DNA of 64,000 nucleotides, from positions 806,001 to 870,000 of the forward strand of contig MOWL01000067.1 of assembly GCA_002110485.1 (NCBI GenBank). Direction: 5' to 3'. The position numbers and the translations under genes are program-made. Within the stretch, counting starts at the first letter, position 1. Each line of letters opens with the position of its first letter. Of this stretch, positions 12,290 through 24,191 are shown piece after piece. The notes below the pieces were generated by a model, which was not told the origin of the DNA, did no database searches, and saw only the letters and a list, made by a program, of their open reading frames with translations. Origin of the DNA: Emergomyces orientalis. Its lineage: Eukaryota; Ascomycota; Eurotiomycetes; Onygenales; Ajellomycetaceae.

Positions 12290-13755
12290 TTAGAAGACCA
12301 GTCCTCCACCTAAGAGCTGTCAGTGCCCAAAAATAAAATAGAAAGGTTATGTATCATTAACCACGACCTCCGCATAAGACGGATTAACGGCGCAAAAGGT
12401 AAAAAAGAGGCTGCACTCACCATCAACAACAAGATCTGCCCCATTCACATAGCTACCCGCAACTTCGCTACACAAAAACACTACGGGCCCGGTCATCTCC
12501 TGTGGATCCCCCATCCTCCCCATCGGATTCCTATCAGCCCAGACTTGGCGAAACGGCGCCAGCGCTTCGCCTTCATTAAGCGCCGTATCCATGTATCCGG
12601 GCGAGATGGAGTTGACACGGATGCCGTACCGGCTCCATTCGGCCGCGAGAGAGGTGCGCAACTGCAGAATGCCGGCTTTGGAGACATTATAGGCAGCTTG
12701 GGGTTGTGGGTAGTTTACGCGGTGAGCGCTGATGGAGGAGATGAGGACGATGCGGCCGCCGTTTCCATCGGAGATCATGTATCTGAGCGGTTCAGATGAG
12801 CATGCTTTTACTCAGGATTGGCATCTTTTTGGAAAAGGGGGTGGATAATGAAAAGTTTTATGACTTACTTCCCAACCGCCTGCGTAACGAGCCATGTTCC
12901 TGTGGTATTGACGTCGAGGACTTTCCTCCATTGGTCTGCGGGCATGTCTTCTGCAAAAACGCAGTTTACAATGCCAGCAAAGCAGCAAAGGATGATTAAT
13001 GGACCCAGTCGAGAGCGGATGTCTCCTACCACTCTCTGCACCCGGTCCGCGTCAGTGACGTCGATGCCTAGACATAAAATGCTACAAGAAGGGAAATCCC
13101 TGCGGAGAGCTTGAACCGTTTCAGAGACGTCAGACTTCTCGAAGGCAGCTGGGAGGTCGATGAGAGCTAGCCCCGACAGGCCGTGCTCAAGGAGAGCGCG
13201 GGCGGATTCGAGGGCGAGAGCACCGGCCCCACCAGTTACTATGGGAAGTGGTTAGCCTGTTTGATTTATAAACGATATAGCAATTATCATAATCATGTTT
13301 TCATTACATGACAAGTTAGGGCAGCCTATGAGCAATGGAAAAAGTTGTTTCAGGAGCAACCATTTAAAGTATACCAAGTATGAGCATGATGAACATGATT
13401 CTATACAGGGGGGTGGTGCTATCACAAACGTAAAGTCTCCGATACGGAGATATCTCAAATATACCTAGGTATGTATGATACAGTTGAAAGGGACATGAGA
13501 CCACCTACATATCGCATTACCCCTGACAGTAAACCTCAACCTCGCACGCTCCGAGGAAGACGCACGTTGCATGAAAGCCTCAGGCAATTTATTTGATGGC
13601 GTGTCCGTATTGCCCAGATGCATCCATGGCATGCTGCTTTTTGACTTTCTGTCTTCGTGAGCATTATGTGTTGGCTCGAGGGAGTTTGAAGTTGGGGGTC
13701 TCGTGCAATCTTGGGCTTCTTCTGGTGATGTGCGGTTGAGGTCAAAATTATCCAT
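12290..13755 (-). CDS. Short-chain dehydrogenase/reductase (classical SDR)
   Basis: NAD(P)-dependent oxidoreductase; polyol or sugar-ketone reductase activity is plausible but not shown. Inferred exons (minus): 13755-13509, 13238-12869, 12782-12421 and 12309-12290, 332 aa. Cofactor site TGGAGALA follows a strand; NTTGTW, the serine region LISSISA (222-224) and the catalytic AAYNVSKAG (Tyr237, Lys241) are clear, then RVNSISPGYMDT. The last exon is only 20 nt and encodes the usual VDGG ending. Two glycines of the normal TGxxxGxG are alanine here. The 80-residue N-terminal extension is polar and unlike a presequence; the first ATG with adequate context was taken. The first intron (270 nt) is long for this window, so the 5' model is the weak part. 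Confidence 0.88.
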
Positions 13756-14854
13756 GATACGCGTACAGTATGAACGTTGTATGAGAGGGAAGGGTAATGT
13801 CAGACAACTGTTGTCCAAATTATGTAGCGTGGTTTCTTGAGGTTGTGGATTTTAGCTGATGGGTCAGTTCCACAGGCAAGAGGTTGGGGACGTGGAGATG
13901 TCCACTGGTTGTGGTTTGATAACTGTGATGAGCACGGGATGGGAGACAAATGAAAATGAGGAAGGTTGGCGATCTCAACCGTTACGTGTATGAAATGAAC
14001 GTTTTTAATAAGAATAATGTCAATGAAATTTCCTACAATGTCGACGAGATGCGTTCTATCAAGGAGATATCTGAAGAAAACTTGTTGATATGAATAAAAT
14101 CGAATTGATCGGGGCTATTGCCTGCCTCGATGTGGCGCTTCGTTATCACAAAGTCGCCAGCTCGGACGTTCATCCAGTAATTCCAAAGAAGTAAAAGAAA
14201 GACCAATGTATGAAATTTATATATGTTTACCTGTCGACGCATTGTTTTATTTGCGCCCATTTGAATTATCGTAACCAAGACTACTTACGTATCATATCCT
14301 GATTGGTGCGCCCCACCTACTAGAGCTTGTCGCCCCAGACAAGCAACTCGGAGAGCGACCACAAGGTCAGCTTCAACCACCCTATAATGAGTGCAACATA
14401 TGGGTTGACTAAAAAAAATATTGTCCATTTCATTTGATCAGATAGATTCATTAAATGATATTTTTTATATAAAAATAGACAAGGATATGGGAAGGGAACA
14501 ATGCATCCATCGTGAAATGCACGATTTGAATACCCTCTAAAAAAAACGCCCTCGAAGCAAGAAATGGAATTCGTCGAAAATTATGTAGTCATGTAAAACC
14601 CACTGCCATCGGATTTGTTGGTAAGAAAAATAAGAATCTGCTCGAGAAACCATGACACAAAGTTAGCGACGAGAGTGTATATTAGTAAAAGAAGAAGGGA
14701 TAAACATAAAATATGGATGTCACTGCAGTCTTCGCCACACAGAGCAAGGGAGACGGGGGATAAAAAGGTAAATCTGAGCAAAACGTAAGAAGGAAGTGCC
14801 CCCCTCCAACACCATGAAACACCCATTCGAGCCTCTACACAAAATGAAGTTTAA
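13756..14854. other. Intergenic, SDR upstream region
   Basis: About 1.1 kb, AT-rich, between the SDR start and the SPF30-like stop, both minus strand. No family-like open frame. It may contain an unseen upstream exon of the SDR. Confidence 0.45.
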
Positions 14855-15954
14855 TCAATAATCGTCTTCGGCTTGTTGATAGATATGCCGACTTCTCGTT
14901 GGATCCTTGCGCATCTGTTGGCCAGAGCCAGTAAACCCAACTACAGCAGAAAAATAAGTTAGCCAAATAATTCAAATTTCAATGATATATCACGTCAGGG
15001 TACGTGCTAGATAGCGAATGTATATACATAAGCAAGGGCACAATGAGTCTCACCTCGTGCGTTAATCCCTTCAGGGGTCCGAAACATGCTCTCCTTCTTC
15101 CCAGACTTCCCTAGCTTACTCTTTGCTGCGAAGTCCTGCCATTTGTTCTTCCCAGCCTCCAGTTCCTTATTGGCTTTGACTTTCCGGGGCATCTTGGCTG
15201 GGCGGGTAGGGCCATCACCCGCTTTACTTGGCTCCTTGCGCGCTTCCGTAGCTAGGGCAGGATTGATATCCGCCGCAGCGGAAATCACGCTGGAATTGGC
15301 AGGAAGAGTCTGTGGGGACGCAGAGCCTGATATTCCATCAGCCTTGCGTTTTCGTGTGTCAGTGATGGGTTTAATGTCCTTGACGGTCAAAGTTTCAGTG
15401 GTCCCGTATGACTTGAAGGAAACAATGTAGATGGGGTTGGTGGATGAGCCGGTTATAGATGTGATGCGCGCGGGGTAAAATGAATTATCTCCCGACGCCC
15501 ATCGGGCTAGGACATTATCGTTTACGGAGAAGGAGACAGGAGGCGAAGGTTGGGGTTCTTCGGGAGGGGCGGGCTCAACGGTAGGCTTTCGGTAACCCGC
15601 TTGGTAAGCTGGGTGGTTCTCTTTCGACCATTTCTCTTTAGCGGGAGGGGAGGGTTTCGACTTCTGTGGGTTGGGCCGTAGTTCTGAAATGGATTGCTCC
15701 GTGAGGGATATGAATTCTTCAAGCTCAGTCTTCAGTCCCTGCAGTTCCGCATTATCTGGATCTACCTGCAAACTCGATTGTACTGCCTCAAGCTACAGTA
15801 TACGTTAGTACCGCGTAAATCTTATCTCTGGAATCCCAAATATGCAGGAATCGACATAGGGATGTAAATGAAGGGACGAGTGAACTGATAGATAAAGTAC
15901 CTGAACCTTGAATTCCTTCACTTCGGCCTCAAGAGCAGCGACCTCTGCATTCAT
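14855..15954 (-). CDS. Tudor-domain splicing factor, SPF30/SMNDC1-like
   Basis: Nuclear Tudor protein that binds dimethylarginine tails of Sm proteins and helps tri-snRNP join the spliceosome (family knowledge). Inferred exons (minus): 15954-15901, 15792-15054 and 14940-14855, 292 aa. It begins with a predicted coiled coil (MNAEVAALEAEVKEFKVQ, LQGLKTELEEFISL). The Tudor fold lies near residues 95-150 (NDNVLARWASGDNSFYPARI, YIVSFKSYGTTETL). A Lys-rich nuclear region and the conserved KNKWQDFA/KESMFRTPEG segment follow. The spliced C-terminus (GFTGSGQQMRKDPTRSRH) matches the conserved VG..GSG ending. Confidence 0.92.
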
Positions 15955-16172
15955 TTTCTCGAAAACGGTAAGGCGTTTGGTACGTTAAGGAAACAGGGAA
16001 TAAAAGCCAAATATAAAACTAAAATACGTTCTTCTTAGTAAGAATATACAAAGGAAACTAGACTGACAATTTCTCAAGGTATATGGGGATGCTGATGAAG
16101 CTGATAGATATATGATGATGATGATGGAGGCAAGAGAGCGCAACAGAGGTTAGGTCGAAAAGAATTGGCGTT

Positions 16173-16186
16173 ATATCACGTGATAT
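16173..16186. promoter_or_regulatory. Palindromic CACGTG (E-box-like) site
   Basis: ATATCACGTGATAT is a perfect 14-bp palindrome about 220 bp upstream of the SPF30-like start. It contains TCACGTGA, the core bound by bHLH factors such as Cbf1 in fungi. Function is inferred. Confidence 0.4.
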
Positions 16187-19100
16187 GTAACCTAGCTGCG
16201 GGAAAACATCAATAGTTCGGCATGCCGAAAATACCACTTTCAGGACTTGTACTGTAACTACATATCGCTGCGGTGTACCTGAATATTTCTCCAACTCCCC
16301 AGCTCACCCATATATTATTCTACTCATATTTTCATGTCAAACAGAGATTTACCGTTTCTACTTTGTCTATATGACCATCAAATTAGAATCAGCCAATCAT
16401 TTTCAAATCCATATTTTGTGGTTTACCAAAAGCGTCTTGTATTCAACAATGTGGGGATCCATACCGACACAGTTATTTTTGAACGACAGTGACACGATCC
16501 CTCCATCCCTTCTATATCTCTTTTCTCTTCAACAAATCAAATCTGCTTAAATATACATCCGCAAGTCGCCATATCGAATCATTTGCGCGCCCCGAGGTAA
16601 ACCAGCATGGATCTCATATTCCATTGGCGCGCGCCAAGTCCAATCAGTCCAGCGCCTCTCTTATAGTTGAGACTTATCGATGGGCACCTGAATCTCAAAT
16701 TGAGAGGTCTAGACCCTGCGTATAAATATTGTGCTTCATACCTCTCGCAGCGGAGAGGTGTCATTTACAATCAGAAGAAAATTTCCCAAACCACCACGTT
16801 TCAATATTGATAAGATCTCCCCCTTTTATTCGACATTTTTTCTATTTTCTCCCATGATGAATGGAACCGCTCAATCGCCTCACCTATCTTCCACTATCTA
16901 CCTCAATTGTACACGTACATTATATAGCTACGTTGGTAGAATAGAACACAGCAACCGATCTGTTGAATTTCAATTTTTTCAATTGATGAGCACTCAGCGC
17001 CTGACATATATTGACTTCACCAGTAAGCCGTACACTCTGTCTGCTACATGTGACATCAGTAAGTTCAAGATAAAACTCAATTTAATACCATTAACTAGGT
17101 ATCATTTATTAGAGTGAATAAACATCATTGAAGCGCCCGTGCCATGAACAATATTCAACGAATTCTCACCTCAGTGATTTTATTCGGCGTTTAAGAATAA
17201 TGAGATGCACAACACCTCCCCTCTTATCCCCTGAATGGGGTTATGAGGGGCGATGCCACGAGCATTCCAGAGACGAGAAAAGTTATTTTGGAACGATTAT
17301 ACGACCTCGGTTGAAATGATCCAGGCTACCCCCATGTTCGATATCCGGGACGACCTCGAATCTGTTGAAACAAAAAAGCCAAGACATCAAAAACGTCCCA
17401 ACGACCGGGGGCTGGGCGCCAGGATATCCAGGGTAAGTGGGCAAATCTCGTATTCCACTTCACATTGAAGGGAAAACGCGGTCTGAGTCATTATTGCCAT
17501 TATCGATCGACAAAAAAGAAGTTGGTTCCATGGGCGGTTTTAGTGTGTTTGTCTTGTTTGTGCTGTTTGTTTTCTTGGGATTTTTGATTGGGGCTACAGA
17601 AACACGCACGATGTTAGTGTGTTTGCCCTGTTTGCCCTGTTTGTTTTTGGTAATGGCTGGCTTTTCTGGGTTTGTTTGGAGAGTGTTCTGGCTCAATCCA
17701 AAAGGGCATTTCTCCTTTTCCCACCAGAGTTATTTGCCCTGTCATTGGACTGTATGGGCTTGAGACTCCAGGTCAAGAAAGAAAAGAAAAAATAAAGAAA
17801 GGAAGGAAATAAAAGAAAGAAAATTGCTGCTCCTTTTTGCCTTTAGTTTGAGGGAGTGGTGTGATCAGGGCAAAGACCATGCCGTGCAGCTCGGGTTTAG
17901 GCGGTGATAAGGTGGGAAAACCGGCACAGGTGGGGAGCCGTGGTCCGGTCTGGAGAATTTGGGAAGCAGAAACAAACACAAATGAGAAAAAATTCAAAAG
18001 GCAAGCGATCTGATCATCATCATATGGAGGCTTCAGGCCGGCCGATAACGGGGATAACCATGTGGTCCGTATCGCGTCCCGTGACACCAAATTTAACAGG
18101 CAATGAAAAGAAGGTTTTTGCTGATGGGAGTTTGTTCAAGGATGTTTTGCCCCGGCCAGCATCGGAGTCGGGGTAACTCTGTCCGGGATTTATGTTTGAC
18201 CATGGCGGGCACTTGAGTCACCGCGGGATGTTGACGTAGGTGGAGCCTTGGACACCAACCAGACAGGGTGTTCACAGGAAGTTACAAGGGAAACCCGCCA
18301 GGGGAAGCCCGCGAGGGAGGCATGAAAAGAACCAAACATCAGAGATCGAAGGAAGAAAATGGCAAAAAAGGCTATTCGGTGGAGAAATTGATCTGATAAC
18401 AGTGACAACCTGATTAAATGGTGTCAAGGGGCAAGCGGATGGAAAAAATCCAACCACAACAATGCAACCTGTGGGTTCTCTCCAACCGTGGGAGCCCGCT
18501 TCTTTTAAAATAGGAGCCCACCCGCCTGTTCGTACAGTTATACGAGCAGTTACATTCGACGGGCAAAGACTCTGGAGGCGGATACAAGCCCTAAATGTCC
18601 TGTCCAGGTCACTCTCCAGGACGCTCTAACTGCGTGTGGTAAATGCCCCAACTGCTGGATTTATAATCAGCCAGCGCCTCCTCTAAACCAGCACCAGCCA
18701 ATTGCTCGATATTAACTAGCGCGGGTTATCTTTTCCTGTCCCACGCTCCACAATTTCCATCAATTAGCCTATGACAGCCCGCCCTTGAGTTCGCCATTTG
18801 GTCTGGACTCTGGTGCTGCTTTACGCCCTGTGACGACACCTCGCAGTCTCAGCTGCGAGAGTAAATCTTTCTTCTCTCGGCCCACTGAATGTCAGCCATC
18901 TTCATCGTCTCCTCTTCATCCCTCACACTCACAATCATCTTCATCCTTTTCTTCTCTCCTTCGAAACCTCACATCTCCCCTAGTTGATCGAACCTAGCGG
19001 TCACTACTCCAGCCACACTCCTCCTCAACTCACCCGTCGTTGGTCAGACCCATCTCCCCTCTTCATCCCCTCCCCAGCCAAGTCCAGCCCACTGCATTCC

Positions 19101-19884
19101 ATCACATTCTCTCCCTGATCATCTTTCTCGGCCTCCTCTTTGACTACTGAACAACAAGCCCATAAGCATTTCTTTTCTCTCTTCAGTAGCTGCCTCAGTT
19201 AATCAATCTGTCTCATCTTTCCTTCTCAGCTAGTACCTCCGCTAATACTCGAGATTGGGCTTTGTCTGTGCTCTTCAATAGCCTGCTGCTGGCGGATTAA
19301 AGCGAGCCTCACTTCCGTCATTGCTGCTTGCGTCATACTCTCATCTGCCTTAGGCTTCTAGTCTCAAGGACAGGAAACAGAAGGAAAAAAACACCTGTGT
19401 TTTCATTTTCCCCCTCCCTCTCTCTCCTTTTATCTCCATTCTGAGACTTCGCTTCCCCCTCTTCTTTGTTTTACGACCTATTTGTCCAATCTCTGCCTAT
19501 TTGATTTTTGTCGAGACAAATCCCGTACCATCCGGACCCTGCTTTTCCCGCTCGATCGACTTTTGCTTGGACTCCACTCACCTCTGTCCTCATCTACGGG
19601 CTGTCTTCCGCTACTCCCACCGCGCGATATATAATATCTGTGCTGGAGTTAGGTCCATATAAACCGGAAAAAGGCGTTACAATTGGTATTTAACTGCCAA
19701 AGAACTGGTCCAAAACATCTCTTTGTAGGCCTTTGAGAAAACTTTACCAGGTTGTGCTTTGTTGTCCCGTCTATTTCTAGGAAGCCTAGGAACCTCCCAT
19801 CTTGAACGCCTACCTTATATCCTTTTGTCGAGTTAAGGACCATCGCTCGATTGTGTGTGACTGTATATATCTTCCCCCACCTCG

Positions 19885-19911
19885 TCAGATGGTCATACCC
19901 TGACCATCTGA
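19885..19911 (+). promoter_or_regulatory. Perfect hairpin with four-codon uORF in the YAP1 leader
   Basis: Arms TCAGATGGTCA (19885-19895) and TGACCATCTGA (19901-19911) are exact reverse complements around a 5-nt loop. An ATG at 19889 in the first arm is followed by GTC ATA CCC and a TGA that starts the second arm, a uORF of four sense codons. It lies 210 nt before the YAP1 ATG, in the likely leader, so translational control is possible. A dimeric-protein binding site is the alternative. Confidence 0.5.
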
Positions 19912-20120
19912 GAACATATATATACCCATCGACGACTCCTATTTCCTCGATACCAGCCTTCTATTTAAAATTTTAAATTGGTCGTTGCACTTTTTTATTT
20001 ACTTTATTTTCATTCGTGGCTGTTTAATTTTTATATTCTGCGTCTATTTTGGACTTTTGTCATTTTTACGAGTTATACCAACGTCTGCTATCTACCTCCA
20101 TTTGTACGAATACGTTGGCG

Positions 20121-22358
20121 ATGTCCGATTTCGATTCCCTATATCAGCGCAGTCTTTATCTTTCTCCGGACCAACAGGACCTTCTCCTCGCAGCACTTAC
20201 ATCTGGCGATAAGTCTGCCAAAATGGCTAAATCAGAGCCTCGCAACAACTCCCGATCTGCATTCAATTTGCTGGACTCCCGTCCCAACTCATCCTCTCCA
20301 CAAGATAACTCATTTGATAATACAGGCATATCCAACCAGGACTTATTTGAGTCGCCACCAGAGGAGTCTCTTGATTCCGCACACCTGGGTTTTGAAGGAA
20401 GCCCCTTTTTGGATTTCGATCTTGACGTGGATTTCGATGCCAGTGGCGTCGAAGATTTGATCGGAGATCTCCCTGGAACGTCGCCAAATGGCGATGATAT
20501 TGATCACGGGGAGAAAAGGAAAAGTATTGACGGAAATGACGAGGACGAGGAAAGCGGCAAGAAACGAAGAGAGACCGATGATAAAACGGCTAAGAAACCT
20601 GGTCGAAAGCCGTTGACATCGGAGCCTACTACTGTAGGTGCTTTCCTAGTTTTATCTTATATCCTTTCCCTGAAACGCCACATGTTCTTTGGAGAATATT
20701 CCTCCAGTTCATTTTACTAACCACCATCCTCGTGGTAGAAACGTAAGGCACAAAATCGGGCTGCACAACGAGCCTTCCGGGAGCGCAAGGAAAAACACCT
20801 CAAGGATCTCGAAACGAAAGTGGACGAACTGGAGAAAACTTCCAAATCAACTAATAATGAAAATAAACTTCTTCGCTCTCAAGTCGAAAGGCTCCAAATG
20901 GAACTGAAAGAGTATCGCAAGCGTTTGTCATGGGCGAACAGTGGGACCAGTTTGTTGCCGAAATCGAGCTCTGGCATACGTGGTTCAGACTTCAGGAGTA
21001 CTTCCCGTCACAGTGGCAATGACTTCTCCTTCGAATTTCCAAAATTTGGCGACCTCCCAGTCTCTCACATGTTTAACCAGAGTTTATCAAAGACCCCCTC
21101 TCACCAAACAAAGCGCGTAGACACATCCCCTACTACTACTGGCGTCGAGTACGGATCGCCCAGCACCAATGGTGGAAATTCCTTCGAGAACACAACTGTC
21201 GCATCACAGCCACGAAATTTCAGCCTAGGACAGGCTTCTCAATCTGTACCATCGCCAAACAGTATGCGTTCCAACGATACTGCCAGATCCCAAGGCCGAA
21301 ACAACCATAGCGCTATCATAGAGAACCTAGTTGGATGCTTTGACAACTACTCCGGTCGGCCATCTAGAAATAACACTGGTTTATCCTACACTAGTACTGG
21401 ATCTGGCGCGAACTCTAATAACAACTATGCAACTTATCAAACACAGAATTACGGCAGCTCCAACGTTTCAAATTCCGCCTCTCCATCCGCCTCTTCAGAG
21501 TCTCAGCATCTCTCATCCATTGGTACATCACCAGAACCCAGCGTGAACTCCCCAACAACTGGGAAGCTGACGGAATCTGGATTGAACACGATCAATGAGC
21601 TAAACGCAAGCCAGGTGGGGGGAGAAGGTGAGAAAATCTTCTACGAAAAACTTGGCCAGGCCTGCGGTTGCGCTGAGAATCCTGTTCCTGCTACCTTGTC
21701 AGATTCTAATCGTCCTCCCCAACTTCCAGATCATAACAACAGCAACAACAATAGCAATAACAATAGCAACAATAACGGCAACATCAACTACCAAGTAAAT
21801 GGCCTGTTAGGAATCGATTGGCTTGCCCAGCAAAATGGCGGCCAATTTGACCCTGTTTTATTTGGTGACTACCGCGACCCTCAGGACGCTGTGCTCGCGC
21901 AAGACTTTGGCAACTTTTTCAATGACGCGCTGCCACTTCCCGATTTGGGAAGTTCGCTGCAAACTTTCAATGAGCTTAATAATGGCCACGCAACTACCAC
22001 CGCGTCAACGACAGCGCCGCCGAAACATGACCTTCTCAAACACATCGATAACATCCTCGAAGGAAATGATGAGGAGGTCGTACCCGGCGAAGACCGCACA
22101 CAGATGCTCTCGTGCACGAAGATATGGTATGCTTTTTATATATCTCTACTTATATTTTTTGGGTTAATTTGTTGCGTTCAAATGCTAACGTATCTCCGCA
22201 ATAATAGGGACCGTTTACAGTCCATGGAGAAATTCCGCAACGGCGAAATTGATGTGGATAACCTCTGCAGTGAACTGCGGACGAAAGCGCGCTGTTCGGA
22301 AGGTGGTGTTGTGGTGAAGCAGGATGATGTGGAAGCTATCATGTCGCGCGCGGAGTAA
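20121..22358 (+). CDS. YAP1: AP-1-like bZIP oxidative-stress regulator Yap1
   Basis: Redox-sensing transcription factor: peroxide forms disulfides between two cysteine-rich domains, masks the export signal and retains the protein in the nucleus, where it induces antioxidant genes. Exons 20121-20633, 20739-22126 and 22208-22358 give 683 aa. The basic region KRKAQNRAAQRAFRERKEKH starts at residue 172 and leads into heptads (LETKVDELEK, LLRSQVERL). The n-CRD is KIFYEKLGQACGC near 470-482. The c-CRD has SCTKIW near 629 and LCSELRTKARC near 650-660. An acidic region (about 85-150) precedes the bZIP, and an Asn/Ser tract coded by AAC/AGC repeats sits near 500. The leader is long and carries a hairpin/uORF. 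Confidence 0.97.
21733..21783 (+). repeat. Asn/Ser-coding AAC/AGC trinucleotide tract in YAP1
   Basis: Near-perfect repetition of (aacaac agc / aat) codons encodes about 17 Asn/Ser residues between the n-CRD and c-CRD. Such tracts vary in length between strains. Confidence 0.85.
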
Positions 22359-24191
22359 CAGTAGGATTAGGAGTAACGTGTTCCTTTTTATAGATATATA
22401 TTTATATGCTATAAATATCTGGGATTTCTTTTTTTTAACGGACTAATTTACAAACGTGAAACATGGATGGGATGGATTGTTGGGGTTGAGGAGAAACGTG
22501 TGTGTGTGAAGTGACTAGGTATGGAAATGGCAAAACTGGAAATGGGAAAGATATAACTACCACACCACAATGACAAAGAGGGGGAGAAAAAGGACAATAA
22601 AAAAGAGAGGAAGAAGCCATATATATATCTTTTTCTTTCATTCCACTTCCTGTAACCCAATTATTTCCATATCTATAAAATAGTTGCTCCTGCTCTCTTC
22701 TATCTGTTGTTACATACTTTCTTTTCTTTATATGCTTATCCACGCACCTTTTTGTTTTGGTATGATTCCACTTCATCTTTTACAGAAAACCTTTTTTGTA
22801 TCAAATCAACCTGTTTGAGAAGAAGATAAGCTCCATCTTTCTTCTTTCACATAAGCCTCTTTTTGGTCTTTTTATTTTTTTTATTTCTTTGATTCGCAGA
22901 TGGATAAGAGGTTAAACTTTTATCTTCTGCAGGAGGATTTAGATATGATTTTTGCTTCTTCTCTCTTTTTCTCTTTTCATGAGTGTTTTGTACAGGATTG
23001 ATAGTCTTTAGCCTTTAGTATTATTGATATGGTTTTCTTCTTCTTTCTTTTTTTTTTCTTTCTTTTCTCATGATGGATGTGGATTCTTTATATATATATA
23101 TATATAAAGAAATGCACCAAAAACTAAGTTGTCTGCGATATATATATACTTGGGTTATGTAGAATTTTTGCTTTGCCAAGGTCCCACTGCCATGGTGTAT
23201 GCAGCTACTGCAGCAACTCTTCTTCTTCTATGCACTCTGAGGCCACTGCCTTAATATCCTCTGTAGTTGAACCGTAGCACAGAGGTTTACTCTCCTAACG
23301 CCTACACCGCACACCATCTCCACTACTCTAGCCTGCAATCCCTCCAGCATATCCCAAAAAAGGGGCAAGAGATGTAGTTAAGCAGCAGGAAGCGTGCTGA
23401 CATAAGCACTGAGGCCCCCTCACGTGACCCCGCGCCTTCCCCGATCCGAAAAAGGTGAACATCAACCTTTCCATCGCCATATCAACTTTGGGATCCCTTT
23501 TTCACTGCTGCTGCTTCAACTCCAGACGTATCTCTCCTCTCTTTTCTTCTCTGCTTCTTGTCCGCGAAAGCCTTTTGTCTTCCGGATACTCTAGCTTAAC
23601 CCATACACGCAGTGCCCTCCCTCTCCCCCCCTTCTCTCGCATTCTTCCTCCCTCTAATAATCGATCCCCGTCTTGTCGTCTTCTTTCTTCGCTCCGTCTT
23701 TCTTCGCGCAAACCATCCTCCCCTTTTGTTCCTCAGGAAAAACCCCTTCCTCTTACACGATACCATAACCCGTTTTCTCTCTAGTAGAACCCCCTCCTAT
23801 TTTATATTTTGTATTATTTTTGACGCCCGCCTCAAAACTCCAACTGAAATCCACCCTAACAAACTTTCGCCGCCTGAATCCCCGGTCAAGCTTTCATTCT
23901 TCTTGGCGTGTTGTCTTGATCTTTTTTCTTTCTTTTTTGTTGTATTTTTTTCTTTTTCTTTTCTTCCTTCATTCTTTTCATTCTTGCCTTTGTTTCTTGT
24001 TCCACATTGTCAATTTATTCTTGTTCAAGATTGATTGACGGGAAAAAGAAAAACGAACCATTTTTTTTGCAAGCACACGCCAAACACAAAAAATAATAAA
24101 GAAACAGCACATATACAAGCCTGCCGCCCCCCTTTCATTTCAACTATTAACATCCGCCCATCTACTTACCTTTCCCTATCTATCTATCCAT
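22359..24191. other. Intergenic, YAP1 to DUF2433 gene
   Basis: 1.8 kb of CT-rich sequence with T runs and a self-complementary (TA)n at about 23,086-23,110. CACGTGA occurs near 23,420. It probably contains the YAP1 3' UTR and the long leader of the next gene. No gene recognised. Confidence 0.5.

Larger units (their letters stand above)
15955..20120. other. 4.2-kb gap upstream of YAP1, no recognised gene
   Basis: Divergent promoters of the SPF30-like gene and YAP1. Roughly 18,500-20,120 is pyrimidine-rich and looks like a long promoter plus leader. 17,520-17,700 has repeated TTTG/CCCTGTTTG units whose hydrophobic translation looks like a by-product. No tRNA, transposon or conserved frame was seen. 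Confidence 0.5.

Noticed and set aside
11553..12293. 246-codon frame overlapping the BFR2 3' end
   Set aside because: Runs through the acidic coding region in another frame and then through the TA/GT microsatellite.
17437..17763. Hydrophobic 108-codon frame, membrane-protein-like
   Set aside because: Hydrophobicity comes from repeated TTTG/CCTGTTTG units; the opposite strand is equally open and no homologue is recognised.
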